From Streptomyces cupreus (lineage in GTDB: Bacteria > Actinomycetota > Actinomycetes > Streptomycetales > Streptomycetaceae): a stretch of 64,000 nucleotides of DNA. Positions 10,547 through 19,800 of this stretch are shown one piece after another. Below the pieces are notes generated by a model that saw nothing but the letters and a program-made list of their open reading frames with translations, had not been told where the DNA came from and did not search any database. The DNA lies in NCBI RefSeq assembly GCF_014257025.1, contig NZ_JACMSF010000004.1, forward strand, positions 124,001 through 188,000, given 5' to 3'. Each line of letters opens with the position of its first letter. The first letter of the stretch is position 1. The position numbers were made by a program, and so were the translations under genes.

Positions 10547-11974
10547 TCAGTCCTGCTCAGAGGTCTTCTTCCTGCGGACCACGATCAAAGCCGCCCCGCC
10601 GATCAACACCAGCCCGATCGCCACCCCCGCGATCACCGGCGTCGCGTCGGAGCTGCCCGTCGCCGCGAGGTTGGTGTCGCGGGACGTGCCGCCCACCGTC
10701 GCGGGGCTCGGCTCCGTCAGGGTCTGGGTGGAGGTGTTGTCCGCCTCCGCGGCCTCCGCCGCCTGGGTCATGCAGTCCAGGACGCCGGTGAAGCGCTGGG
10801 CGAAGCCGCCGGGGCCCTCGATGGTGAAGTCGTAGGCCTGGTCCTCCTGGAGCGGGATCGTCACCGTTCGGGACTCGCCCGCACCGATGGTGTACTCGGC
10901 GCCCAGCAGCTCGAAGGAGAAGCTCTCGTCGCCCTCGTTGGCGGCCGTGATGTCCACGCCGCCCTTCGCGCAGTTCTTCGTCGCGGACAGTGCCGGTATC
11001 GGGCCCTGCTTCGCCCACGTCGCCCGCGCCGTCGCCGACACCGTCGACTCGCTGGAGCCGGCCAGGATCTGCGTCTGGCTGCGGCTCTCGGAGGTGAAGG
11101 CGCGGCCCACGGGGACCGTCGTCGAGGCCTGCACCGTGAGCTCCGCCGTGCCGGCCGCCGCGTCCGCGGGCACGTCGACGTAGATCTGACCGCCATCGGC
11201 GGTCGAGGTGACGGGCTTGCCTGTCTTGTCGACGATCCGTACGCCGCTCGTGGCCGCGTCCGCCGGAGGCGTCACCGTCACGGCGGACGCCCCCGTGTGT
11301 ACCGTCACCGGCCCGAGCCGCTCGCCCGGGCGCCCGGACAGCGCGGGCGGGTCGAGGGTCAGCGACGCCGCCGGCTCGGCCACGTCACGGGCGCTCTTCT
11401 CCAGGTAGTCGGCGAGCTTCTCGGCCTGCGGATCGACGGCGTCGACGTCCGCGTCGTCCGAGTAGCGCCACACGGCCACCTGCGTGCCGGCCGCCGCGTC
11501 CTGCTCGGTGAGTCCGCCCCGCAGGCCCGCCTTCTTGGCCAGCGCAGCCAGATCGTTCACCTGCGGGTAGGAGTTCTGCAGGATCCAACGGATCCTGCCC
11601 GAGTTCTCGTTGACGCCGAGCGAGGTCCCGCTCCACGGCGTCTCGTGGTACTTGGCATCCTTCTGCGTGGGGTTGTACAGGTCCACACAGTACGTCTGCA
11701 GGGTCCCGCCGCCGTCCACGGACATCTCGAACAGGCCCGCCGAGATCTCCTGGTCGCCGGCCTCGTCGTGTATGACCGCCGCGCCGTAGGTCTTCAGGCC
11801 GCCTATCGTCGCGGTCGCCCCGCCCTGGTTCTGTGTCGTGCCGTCGGTGGCGGCGGCCTGGCCGGCACCGGCCACCAGCACACCGGCAGCGAGCAGGCCG
11901 GACACCAGCGTCGCGGCGGCGAGTCGGGCCGCCCCTCGGCCACGCCCGGACGGCGCGGCGAAAGAAGAAAGCAC
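10547..11974 (-). CDS. Thioester-domain (TED) surface protein with LAxTG sortase signal
   Basis: A 475-residue secreted protein. A Sec signal peptide occupies about residues 15-42. The thioester domain follows: the bonding Cys is in QTYCVDLY (residue 96) and its Gln partner in GTQVAVWRY (residue 165), the arrangement of Cys-Gln thioester adhesins that attach covalently to host or matrix amines. The middle (220-340) looks like beta-sandwich repeats. The C-terminus has LAATG, a hydrophobic segment and RRKK, a class E-type sortase signal, so the protein should end up on the peptidoglycan. RBS AAGGGG precedes the ATG. Free-standing; a long hairpin lies downstream. Confidence 0.9.
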   Translation of the reverse strand: MLSSFAAPSGRGRGAARLAAATLVSGLLAAGVLVAGAGQAAATDGTTQNQGGATATIGGLKTYGAAVIHDEAGDQEISAGLFEMSVDGGGTLQTYCVDLYNPTQKDAKYHETPWSGTSLGVNENSGRIRWILQNSYPQVNDLAALAKKAGLRGGLTEQDAAAGTQVAVWRYSDDADVDAVDPQAEKLADYLEKSARDVAEPAASLTLDPPALSGRPGERLGPVTVHTGASAVTVTPPADAATSGVRIVDKTGKPVTSTADGGQIYVDVPADAAAGTAELTVQASTTVPVGRAFTSESRSQTQILAGSSESTVSATARATWAKQGPIPALSATKNCAKGGVDITAANEGDESFSFELLGAEYTIGAGESRTVTIPLQEDQAYDFTIEGPGGFAQRFTGVLDCMTQAAEAAEADNTSTQTLTEPSPATVGGTSRDTNLAATGSSDATPVIAGVAIGLVLIGGAALIVVRRKKTSEQD

Positions 11975-12237
11975 AGAATTCCCCTTCGAGCAGGACCCGT
12001 TGATGTGGGGGGTACGGTCCCACCAGCAGAACTACAAGCCCCGAGAGCCTTGTTCGGCATCCTAAGGACCAGGCGCACCACGCTTCCCAGGGATCCCGTG
12101 GGACCAGCGATCCGACTCGGAATCGTTATCGCGGGGATCCACTGCGAACAGGGCTTATCGACAAATCCACCGAGGGTCGTTCGGCACGCACTCGCCGATA
12201 AGCCGCAGTTCGGTCAACGATCACTTCCGTACTGATG

Positions 12238-12696
12238 TCACGTCATCGCCACGGGTTCCGGAGTCCGTTGACCCGCTGTCTCCGGCGTCTCCCAGTCCGG
12301 CTCCGGACGCGGGGGCGGACCGCTCACCGCCGGCTCCGGCCTGCCCGGGCGGCGGAAGGCGGAGGTGCCCCGCGCGAGATCGTGGCCGATCGCCACCGCC
12401 TCGATATCGGCCGAGGTCCAGTTCTGCTGCTAGCGCACCTCCGAACGGACCTTCAGCCTGCCCTGCACCAGGACGGGGTCGCCCACGGTCAGCGACGCCG
12501 CCGCGTTCGTGGCGAGCTGCCGATTGGCCCACACCGTGAAGAAGTTGGTGTGCCCGTCCGTCCACTCGTTCTTCTCCCGGTCCAGATAGCGCGCGGTCAC
12601 CGCCAGCCGGAACCGCGCGGACGGTCCCGTCGCGACCTCCCGGTACACCGGCTGCGTCGCCACGTTCCCCACGACCGAGATGATCGTGTCGTTCAT
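12238..12696 (-). pseudogene. ssb: SsbB-like single-stranded DNA-binding protein interrupted by an in-frame amber codon
   Basis: A good RBS (GGGAGGGG) and ATG at 12696 open an OB-fold SSB: VVGNVATQPVYRE, FRLAVTARYLDREKNEWTDG, FFTVWANRQLATN. After residue 88 (GRLKVRSEVR) a TAG occurs at 12432-12430, so the plain product is 88 residues. The same frame then continues without another stop for 63 codons with conserved SsbB sequence (QQNWTSADIEAVAIGHDLAR, then a Pro-rich tail ending PVAMT) to a TGA at 12240-12238. Full length would be 152 residues, matching the family. Homologues, as I remember them, have Glu at the stop position. The stop removes the last OB-fold strand. A sequencing error, a real mutation, or read-through are all possible. 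Confidence 0.85.
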
Positions 12697-12896
12697 CCTG
12701 CACCCCTCCCGGATACGCCTACGGGCCCGTCCCGTACGGCTGCGTCTTTCGCAATGGCGATCGCGTCCCTCGCGAATCGCCGTGAAGCCAGACTGCCTCC
12801 GCCGGACCGAGCCCGCCGCGCGCTGTGGATCAGCCCGGGGCTGTGGAAAACCCCGCCACTCGAACGAGGCGTTCCGCGCCACTCCCCGGCCACGGC

Positions 12897-14768
12897 TCAC
12901 ACCCCCACCCCCGTCACCCGCCCGTACTGCTCCCGAACCTCCCGATACCGCAACAACTCCGCAGCCACCGGATCCAGCACCCGCGCCCTCCCGCACCCGG
13001 CGGCCGCCTCCCGCAATCGCCGTTCCGCCTCCATGCCGTACCGCCGCGCCGGCCCCCGCGCCGCCATCCGACAGCTCCACTCCACCAGCGGCCCCCCGAT
13101 GATCCCGGCCACCATCAACAGCACCGGCACACCCAGATTCGGCGCCATGACGCCCACGATCTGCCCCACCAACCACAGCCCGCCCACCACCTGAAGCAGC
13201 GTCATCGACGCCTGCACCAGTACCGCCGCCGGCCACCAGCCGGGCCGAGGCGGCCGCCCCGGCGGCAGGCCCGCGCGCGCGGCCAGCTCGTCCAGCGCCT
13301 CGGACAGCCCCTGAGAACCGCGTACGGCCGCCTCGCGCACCGCCTGGGCCCACGGCGTCGGCAGCCCGCCGGACGCCCGCTCGGCGACCGTACGCACCGC
13401 CTGCTCGACGCGCTGACGCGCGGTGGCCTCCTCGTCGGCCTGGGCCCGCAACGGGAGCCGTCCCGTGGGGGGTTCATGCCGGTCCTGGCACCACCGCCAC
13501 AGCCGTAGCCAGGGCGTCCCGCACGCGCGATTGGCGTTGCGCAGCCACGCGCGCTCGGCGGCCTCGCCCGCCGCCGTGGCGCCGACCGCGTCCGCGAGCC
13601 GAGCCGCGAACTCGTCCCGGGCCTCCTCGCTCAGCCCGGTCCGCCGGGAGGTGGCGTAGACGGGCCGCAGCCACCACGCGGCGGCATCGATGTCGGCCGA
13701 GATCCGGCGCGCGGCGGCCCCGCGCTCCGCCACGAACTGGCCGAGCGCCTCGCGCAGTTCACCGACGCCGTCCCCGGTGAGCGCGGACAACGCGAGCACG
13801 GTCGCGCCCGGTTCGCCGTACTCGCCGAGCGCGATGCCGTCCTCGTCCAGCAGCCGCCGCAGATCGTCGAGGACCTGATCGGTCGCCTCCCCGGGGAGCC
13901 GGTCGGTCTGGTTGAGGACGACGAACATGACCTCGGCGTGGCCCGCCATGGGCCGCAGATAGCGCTCATGGAGCATGGCGTCCGCGTACTTCTCGGGGTC
14001 CACGACCCAGATGACGGCGTCGACAAGGGCCAGCACCCGGTCCACCTGCTCGCGATGCTGCAAGGCCGCCGAGTCGTGGTCGGGCAGGTCGACCAGGACG
14101 AGGCCGCGCAGCTGCCCCTCGGCGTCGGCGTGCTGGGCGGGGCGCCTGCGCAGCCGGGGCGGGATACCGAGCCGGTCGATGAGGCTTGCCGCGCCGTCGC
14201 TCCAACTGCACGCGATGGGCGCGGCGGTGGTCGGCCGGCGTACGCCCGTCTCCGAGATCGTCACCCCGGCCAGCGCGTTGAACAGCTGCGACTTGCCGCT
14301 GCCGGTGGCGCCCGCGAGGGCGACCACGGTGTGCTGCCCGGAGAGTCGGCGCCGCGCGGCGGCCTCGTCGAGCACCCGTCCGGCCTCGGCGAGGGTCCGG
14401 CTGTCGAGCCGGGTCCGGGACAGCCCCACCAGCTCGCGCAGCGCGTCGAGCCGCGACCGCAGGGCGCCGTCGTACGCCAGGGTGGTCGCCGTCTGCGGGA
14501 CAGAGGCCTGGCTCTCCACGGCGGGTACGGGCTGCTCCCCAGCGGCCTCGTTCACCCGCCGCGCGATCAGCCCGTCGTCCCAGCCGGTCCCGGAGTCGGC
14601 ACCGGCCGTGTCATCGTCCACACGCGCGTGCTCGCCCTCCTCAGGTTCTACGGCTTCGTCGGAACCCCCGCCGGACGCCTCGGCCTCCTCGGGAACGCTC
14701 TCGGCGGCGCCGTCCTCGGCGGGTTCCGTGTGTCCCTGGTCGTGGTCCTGGTCAGTGATGGCGGTCAC
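12897..14768 (-). CDS. Dynamin-like / YfjP-type GTPase with C-terminal membrane segments
   Basis: A 623-residue protein. After a 100-residue acidic, disordered N-terminus comes a GTPase domain with G1 AGATGSGKS, a TTAAP G2 region, G3 DLPDHDS and G4 NQTD. Two hydrophobic segments near residues 510-560 (VLVQASMTLLQVVGGLWLV and GVPVLLMVAGIIGG) suggest a membrane hairpin, as in bacterial dynamin-like proteins. The GTG start has a clear RBS (AAGGAGAGGTGA) located over the end of the upstream GTPase gene, 3 bases away, so the two GTPases are translated together and probably act as a pair, like DynA/DynB in Streptomyces sporulation septation. That role is inferred from family and pairing. Confidence 0.9.
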   Translation of the reverse strand: MTAITDQDHDQGHTEPAEDGAAESVPEEAEASGGGSDEAVEPEEGEHARVDDDTAGADSGTGWDDGLIARRVNEAAGEQPVPAVESQASVPQTATTLAYDGALRSRLDALRELVGLSRTRLDSRTLAEAGRVLDEAAARRRLSGQHTVVALAGATGSGKSQLFNALAGVTISETGVRRPTTAAPIACSWSDGAASLIDRLGIPPRLRRRPAQHADAEGQLRGLVLVDLPDHDSAALQHREQVDRVLALVDAVIWVVDPEKYADAMLHERYLRPMAGHAEVMFVVLNQTDRLPGEATDQVLDDLRRLLDEDGIALGEYGEPGATVLALSALTGDGVGELREALGQFVAERGAAARRISADIDAAAWWLRPVYATSRRTGLSEEARDEFAARLADAVGATAAGEAAERAWLRNANRACGTPWLRLWRWCQDRHEPPTGRLPLRAQADEEATARQRVEQAVRTVAERASGGLPTPWAQAVREAAVRGSQGLSEALDELAARAGLPPGRPPRPGWWPAAVLVQASMTLLQVVGGLWLVGQIVGVMAPNLGVPVLLMVAGIIGGPLVEWSCRMAARGPARRYGMEAERRLREAAAGCGRARVLDPVAAELLRYREVREQYGRVTGVGV

Positions 14769-14771
14769 CGG

Positions 14772-16379
14772 TCACCTCTCCTTCTGCAGTACGGACAGCG
14801 CGGCGATGAGTTCGGCCTGTGGCTCGGGGTGGACGTCGAGGGCGTCGAGGGGGGCGAGCCGGCGCTCGCGTTCGCTGTGCATGACCCGGTTCAGGTGATC
14901 GGCGAGCAGCCGCTCACCCCGGTCGCGCAGCCGCAGCGCGCCGTGGGCTCCGACACGCTCGGCGAGCCGCTCGCCCGCGGAACGGGCCCTACGGCCGCCC
15001 AGAAGCGCGGTCGCGACCAGTGCGGCGACCACGTCGGGGTCGGGCGCGGCGCTCCGGTCGAGATTGCGCACCTCGTCCTCGGCGTACTCCTCCAGCTCGC
15101 GCCGCCACCGCCGTACGGCCAGGCCGATGCGGTGCTCGGCGCTCTCCGTGGTGGGGTCGCGGTCCCGGAGGCTGGGGGCGGCCGCCGCCGGTTCGCGGCG
15201 CCAGGCCTCGTCGACGCGCTCGTCGGCGGCCGTGACGGCGCACAGCAGCAGGGCCGCGAGGCTTTCCGCGAGGGCGTCCAGCAGTTCGCCGGCCGAGCAG
15301 TCGAGGGGGAAGGCGCGCCAGCGCTTGAGGGCGTCGCCGGCGAGGACGGCGCCGGACTGGAGGCGGCCGCGTACGCGCGCGTGCTCGCTGTCGTACGCCG
15401 ACTCGACGGCGGAGGTGAGCCGGAGCGCGGCGGCGTACTGGGCGGCGGCGGCGCTGGCCAGCCCGGGCATCCGGGCCTTGAGGGAGTCGAGGACGCCGTA
15501 GGCCGTGCGGGCCATGACGTGCTGGCGGGCGGCCGGGTCCTGGGCCTGGTGGACGAGCCAGGTGCGCAGCGGCGCCACGGCGCTGGCCGGGAGGAGGCCG
15601 CCGCCCCAGGCCGACTCGGGCAGCTCGGGGACGGTGAAGCGGGGTACGTGGCCGAGGCCGGCCTTGGTGAGCAGGGCGCCGTACTGCCGGGAGACCTCGG
15701 AGACGACCTGGTGGGGTACGCGGTCGAGGACGGTGACGAGGGTGACGTCGTACTCCTTGGCGGTGCGCAGCAGGTGCCAGGGGACGGCATCGGCGTAGCG
15801 GGCGGCGGTGGTGACCATGATCCAGATGTCGGCCGCGCAGATCAGCTCGGCGGCGAGGACGCGGTTGTCGGCGACCAGGGAGTCGATGTCGGGCGCGTCC
15901 AGCAGGGCGAGACCGCGCGGGAGCGTTTCGGTGGTCTCGACGCGCAGCACGCGCGCGGGGTCCTCGCCGGGCAGCAGGAGCTCGTCGCCGGGATCCTGCT
16001 GGGGCACCCACACGCGCGTGAGGTCGGGCAGTACCCGCATCCCGCTGAACCAGTGATGATCCTCCGGATGGCACACCAGCACCGGGGTCCGGGTCGTGGG
16101 CCGCAGCACCCCCGCCTCGCTGACCCGCCGGCCCACCAGGGAGTTGACCAGCGTCGACTTTCCGGCCCCGGTGGAACCTCCCACGACGGCCAGCAAGGGC
16201 GCTTCAGGCTCTCTCAACCGGGGCACCAAGTAGTCGTCGAGCTGGGCGAGCAGTTCGTCGCGGTTGGCACGCGCGCGTGGCGCCCCCGCCAGGGGAAGCG
16301 GAAAGCGTGCGGCTGCGACACGGTCGCGCAGAGCGGAGAGTGCGTCGATCAGCTGAGGCCGTACGTCCAAGGTCACCAC
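14772..16379 (-). CDS. Dynamin-like GTPase, first gene of the pair
   Basis: A protein of about 535 residues from the GTG at 16379 ([15 protein letters not shown]). GTPase motifs: G1 [11 protein letters not shown]2 RPTTRTP, G3 DAPDIDS, G4 region VLDRVP (weakly conserved). The rest is mostly helical, with no convincing membrane segment, so it may be the soluble partner of the membrane-bound downstream GTPase. Dynamin-like pairs of this kind work in membrane fusion or septation. Start choice is uncertain: GTG at 16376 or 16379, or an ATG at 16418, none with a good RBS. The upstream interval 16380-16702 holds no gene I can support. Confidence 0.85.
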   Translation of the reverse strand: MVTLDVRPQLIDALSALRDRVAAARFPLPLAGAPRARANRDELLAQLDDYLVPRLREPEAPLLAVVGGSTGAGKSTLVNSLVGRRVSEAGVLRPTTRTPVLVCHPEDHHWFSGMRVLPDLTRVWVPQQDPGDELLLPGEDPARVLRVETTETLPRGLALLDAPDIDSLVADNRVLAAELICAADIWIMVTTAARYADAVPWHLLRTAKEYDVTLVTVLDRVPHQVVSEVSRQYGALLTKAGLGHVPRFTVPELPESAWGGGLLPASAVAPLRTWLVHQAQDPAARQHVMARTAYGVLDSLKARMPGLASAAAAQYAAALRLTSAVESAYDSEHARVRGRLQSGAVLAGDALKRWRAFPLDCSAGELLDALAESLAALLLCAVTAADERVDEAWRREPAAAAPSLRDRDPTTESAEHRIGLAVRRWRRELEEYAEDEVRNLDRSAAPDPDVVAALVATALLGGRRARSAGERLAERVGAHGALRLRDRGERLLADHLNRVMHSERERRLAPLDALDVHPEPQAELIAALSVLQKER

Positions 16380-16702
16380 ATGCGAAGAATGCCCAATTTT
16401 AGGGGAATTCTGAAGCATATGAGCATGTCTGCGCGCCGACGGAACACAAGGGATGGAAGGGATGACTGGGACACCGGCATGGTCCAGGCATAACGAGTGC
16501 ACAACACCCGGTGCGCGAGACGCCAAAAGCGGTGCACGATTCGTACCTGCCTGCGATTATCAGGACCGCTTCACCGAACCTCCACATTGAGCCACGGAGG
16601 CGAAGCAGCAGGGACGAGGATGCGGGAGCCCTATCCTTGTCCCCGGCAACGTCACGGATCAGCCCACACCCGGGCAGCACCACGACAGAGGCCACCACAC
16701 CG

Positions 16703-16778
16703 GCCCCCGTAGCTCAGTGGATAGAGCAGGCACCTTCTAAGCGCTTGGCCGCAGGTTCGAGTCCTGCCGGGGGCGCCA
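16703..16778 (+). tRNA. tRNA-Arg, anticodon TCT, with encoded CCA; integration site
   Basis: Cloverleaf: acceptor GCCCCCG pairs with CGGGGGC (16768-16774); D arm GCTC/GAGC; anticodon loop CTTCTAA gives TCT; T arm GCAGG-TTCGAGT-CCTGC; discriminator G followed by an encoded CCA (16776-16778). The anticodon stem GGCAC/GCGCT has an A-C mismatch and a G-T pair, so it is weaker than usual. The integrase gene ends 250 bases downstream and points at it, so the 3' end is the likely attachment site. I found no second copy of the 3' end in this window. Confidence 0.95.
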
Positions 16779-16983
16779 CTGACCGTCGGTCTGGCTGGCG
16801 ACGTTTTCGCAGGTCAGACTGCGTTTTCCTGGTCTTCCACGTTAATCGGATTCTTCGCCTCCGCCAGGGGGCGAGTCCGGCTGGCACCGGTCAAAACCGG
16901 GCTTCTACGGGTGTCCGTCCCACATGCGTCCCACAAAATCGGGGGGGCGGGACTCCCCGACACCCCCCCTGCGAGCACAAAGC

Positions 16984-17028
16984 AGAGCGGCCTCGGCCCC
17001 CCTCTTCATGGGGTTCCGAGGCCGCTCT
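16984..17028. terminator. Terminator of the integrase gene
   Basis: A 13-bp perfect stem (AGAGCGGCCTCGG at 16984-16996 and its complement at 17016-17028) with a nested CCCC/GGGG pairing in the loop. It directly abuts the integrase stop codon at 17029 and lies between the tRNA and the integrase, preventing integrase transcription from running antisense through the tRNA. Confidence 0.7.
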
Positions 17029-18447
17029 TCACGCCGCCACCTCTGGGAGCTCCAGAGCGGCTTCGGCGCGTTTCAGGTAGACCTCGCGCTGGCCGATGAC
17101 GCAGCGCGCATAGATGGCCTGCAGAACCGGCACACTGTTGCCGGCCATCTCGGCGACCTCTGAATGCGGGATGCCCTCGTTCATCCAGGCCGTCAGGCAG
17201 GTGTGACGCAGGTCGTACACGCGCTTGCCAGTCGGCGACTTGAACTCGTGCTCGGAAAGGACCTCCTCGCGCGCCTTGGCCCAGACGCGCCGAAACACGG
17301 ACCCCGCGAGCATGTCCCCCCTCTCTCCTGGGAAGAGAAGGTCGGCCGACCCGAGGTCATACTTCTCGATGATCTCGCGAAGAATCACGACGAGACGCGG
17401 GTGGATGGGGACTAGACGCGTGTCGCCCTCTGCCCGTCCCTTGAGGTGCCGCTTCTCATGGACCTCCCCGGTGTCGGTCCACTGCCGGCCGACCTCCGGC
17501 TGAGCCTCATGGACCAGGAACTCGCCCCACCCCGACTCCGGCAGCGTGGCGTCCCCCACACGGAGGGCGACCGCCTCCTCAGGCCGGAGGCCGGCGTAGT
17601 AGAGGGTGGCGAAGAAGGCCCGGTAGATGGGACCGCGACGCGGGCGCCGGCCTATCCATTCCAGCATCTTCGCGACCTGGTCTCCGTTCAGCAGGCATCG
17701 CTTGTCGATGGCCTGGGCCACTTTCGGAGCGGTGCGCTCGCCCTGCCCCTTGCCTTTCGGCAGAGGGTTGGCCTTCAGGTAGTTATGCCTGATCGCATAG
17801 GCCATGACCAGATTCATGATGCGGGCGTGGCGCCTGACGGAGCTGGCGGCTGCGGCAGTACCGTCAAGGCGCGTGCTGAGGGCTGTTACGACCTTGTCAA
17901 CGTGCTCGGTCTTCTCCCACGCACTCATGGGGAGAGAGTTGCGCTTGACCCAGTTGAGGATCGTCTGTACCTCGGCCGGTATGGGCTTCTCCGGGTCCGT
18001 ACGCTGTCGGACGCTGAACGCGTATTCCCGTAGCGCTCTGCGGACCTTCACGGGTTCGAAGTGCTGGGGCGGCGGCGTGCGCAGCAGGGTGATGGTCACG
18101 GGTGTGAGAGCCTTCGCCATGTTCTTCCGGGTGTTGCTGGAGGCGTCGGGCCACTTCCAGTCGACGTACTCGACCGCGAAGTCGTACCAGTTCACCTCGG
18201 CGGCCTTGGACATCCAGGAGATCGGCCGCCCGGTTTCGATGTCGAACGGCTCGCGCTTCCTGTGCGCGGACATCAGCTTCGCGCGCTCGTCGTCGGCTAC
18301 CGCGCTCTTCTTATAGGTCTTGCTGTGCTTCTTGTGGGCCACCTTCCAACGGACGGTGTAGGTGTTTCCCTTGGCCCGCTTGTTCGTCTCTATGGGGTAG
18401 AAGCGAACGTCCAACGAGCTCGTGTCCGTCAAGAGTGGTCCTCGCAA
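17029..18447 (-). CDS. int: Tyrosine-type site-specific integrase of the tRNA-Arg element
   Basis: A protein of 472 residues. The catalytic domain shows the first Arg in AGLRPEEAVALR, HLKGRAEGDTR in the beta-hairpin region, LRHTCLTAWMNEG with the second Arg, and the terminal tyrosine in QAIYARC. The N-terminal half contains a SAM-like core-binding region. It recombines the element with the tRNA-Arg 3' end. It overlaps the excisionase gene: a TTG at 18447 gives the listed start, but a TTG at 18432 forming TTGA with the excisionase stop is an equally good, translationally coupled start. A terminator follows directly. Confidence 0.93.
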   Translation of the reverse strand: MRGPLLTDTSSLDVRFYPIETNKRAKGNTYTVRWKVAHKKHSKTYKKSAVADDERAKLMSAHRKREPFDIETGRPISWMSKAAEVNWYDFAVEYVDWKWPDASSNTRKNMAKALTPVTITLLRTPPPQHFEPVKVRRALREYAFSVRQRTDPEKPIPAEVQTILNWVKRNSLPMSAWEKTEHVDKVVTALSTRLDGTAAAASSVRRHARIMNLVMAYAIRHNYLKANPLPKGKGQGERTAPKVAQAIDKRCLLNGDQVAKMLEWIGRRPRRGPIYRAFFATLYYAGLRPEEAVALRVGDATLPESGWGEFLVHEAQPEVGRQWTDTGEVHEKRHLKGRAEGDTRLVPIHPRLVVILREIIEKYDLGSADLLFPGERGDMLAGSVFRRVWAKAREEVLSEHEFKSPTGKRVYDLRHTCLTAWMNEGIPHSEVAEMAGNSVPVLQAIYARCVIGQREVYLKRAEAALELPEVAA

Positions 18448-18626
18448 TCCATAAGCCAGTCTTCCAAGTCACCGCGCCGTATTCGGAGGGAGCCGTTGGG
18501 CAGTCGAATGCAGCGCGGGCCGCGCCCCTTCTGGCGCCAGTCGTAGAAGGTCGATCGGGAGATCCGCAGCTCGGCGCAGACCTCGTCGACTGTCAGCTTC
18601 TGCCCAGGTCGCACCGCTACCGTCAT
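18429..18626 (-). CDS. xis: Excisionase / MerR-like HTH DNA-binding protein
   Basis: A 65-residue protein with a winged-helix excisionase fold: LTVDEVCAELRISRSTFYDWRQKG is the helix-turn-helix, and RLPNGSLRIRRGDLEDWL is the wing and last helix. RBS GAGGTGG precedes the ATG at 18626. It sits directly upstream of and overlapping the integrase, the usual xis-int order of Streptomyces integrative elements, and should direct excision. Confidence 0.9.
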   Translation of the reverse strand: MTVAVRPGQKLTVDEVCAELRISRSTFYDWRQKGRGPRCIRLPNGSLRIRRGDLEDWLMDCEDHS

Positions 18627-19800
18627 GGCGCCACCTCGCGATTGCGGATGGATGCGGAGGCGGCGAACAACGCGGGCGGGCCCGCCAGCCCGGGGTGGAA
18701 AAGGGCAGGGGGTATCGCGGATCGACACATGAGGTGGTTCCTTGCGATGGAGCGCGCGGGGCGACAGAGCGGAATCAACAACGCCGGGAGCCCACGCTTA
18801 ATCGGCGGAGGCATCGCTGTATTTCAGCGAACAGGCGCTGCGGATTTCAGGGCAGCAGCAGGCGGGAGCCGATCACTTTCCCCTTGCGTCTTTGCGGCAC
18901 TGCCTACTGCGTCCGCCACGGCTCCACCGCCAAGCACAGCCGCTGCGAACACCCTCAATGGTCGTCACGATCGCCGGTTTGGCTAACCGGCGATCGTGGT
19001 CTATGTTTCGCCCCGCCACAGGGAAGTCCCCGGACAGTTCCCAACGGACGAAGCTCAGGAGGCCAGCCGGCGCGACTGGAGCCCGGGGGTCGTGTCGCCT
19101 GTCACGAGCACTTGGAGCCCATCGTCAGTCAGCCGGTCGAGGAGGGGGTGCCACGATGTGCTCGGCAGCGCCGACGGCTCGGGCGACCTGCCAGGTAGCG
19201 ACTCCAGGGTGTGTTGCGGTGTGCACGAGTGCCGCTCCGTCCCAGCGGTAGCCGTGTTGCAGCAAGTCCTCACTGAACAGCCCAGCCGCACAGACGCAGA
19301 AACACAGCGCCGTGCAGAGGGCGCCGTAGTCCTCTCACTCCTGTGCAGTCCACGCGTCGGGGCGCAAAGCGCCAAGAGGGTGGCAGCAGTGAAGCAAGCC
19401 GATCGGAGAGCGGGATTCGACAGGTGGGCCTCCTTGGGGGCCTCGGCGACAAGACCGAGTAGGACGCGGGTACGGGCTGCCGGGGCGGTCGGCATGCTGC
19501 GGTCGCCCCGGAGGCCCGCGTTTATACGCTGACCTGGTTCTTTACGGGACGTTGTACGTTGACATGGTCCCGCAGGAGGTTCCAGTCCTTTGGCGCTCTT
19601 TCTCGTCTGCCGTGGGCGAATCCGCCCCAGGAGCCCTGTGGGATCTCAGGCCCCGTGGCCGAATTTCACGAACCATGGCCACTCAGTGGCCAGTTGGCCG
19701 CAGTCGTGAGACTGGCCGGCTACCCCGTCGCATTCGCAGCCACCGGTCGGCGCGGCCGGGTTCCCCTCTGGCGTGATCTTCGGCGTGAAACAATGCCGGG
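18627..19800. other. 1.2-kb interval without a supported gene
   Basis: No frame here has convincing coding character. On the minus strand between roughly 19270 and 19100 one frame reads FSEDLLQHGYRWDG and then AVGAAEHIVAPP, followed by a stop; the next stretch (DDGLQVLVTGDTTPGLQ) is in another frame. This looks like the remains of a broken gene, but I cannot name a family. A perfect hairpin is listed separately at 18966. Confidence 0.4.
18966..18998. repeat. Perfect 14-bp inverted repeat upstream of xis
   Basis: CACGATCGCCGGTT (18966-18979) and its exact complement (18985-18998) around the loop TGGCT. It stands alone in a gene-poor interval, 340 bases upstream of xis. It could be a terminator insulating the int/xis promoter or an operator; there is no T-run. 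Confidence 0.55.

Noticed and set aside
12221..12703. Alternative frame across the ssb gene as a separate protein
   Set aside because: It is Arg/Gly-rich and lacks motifs, while the OB-fold and conserved tail are both in the frame interrupted by TAG.
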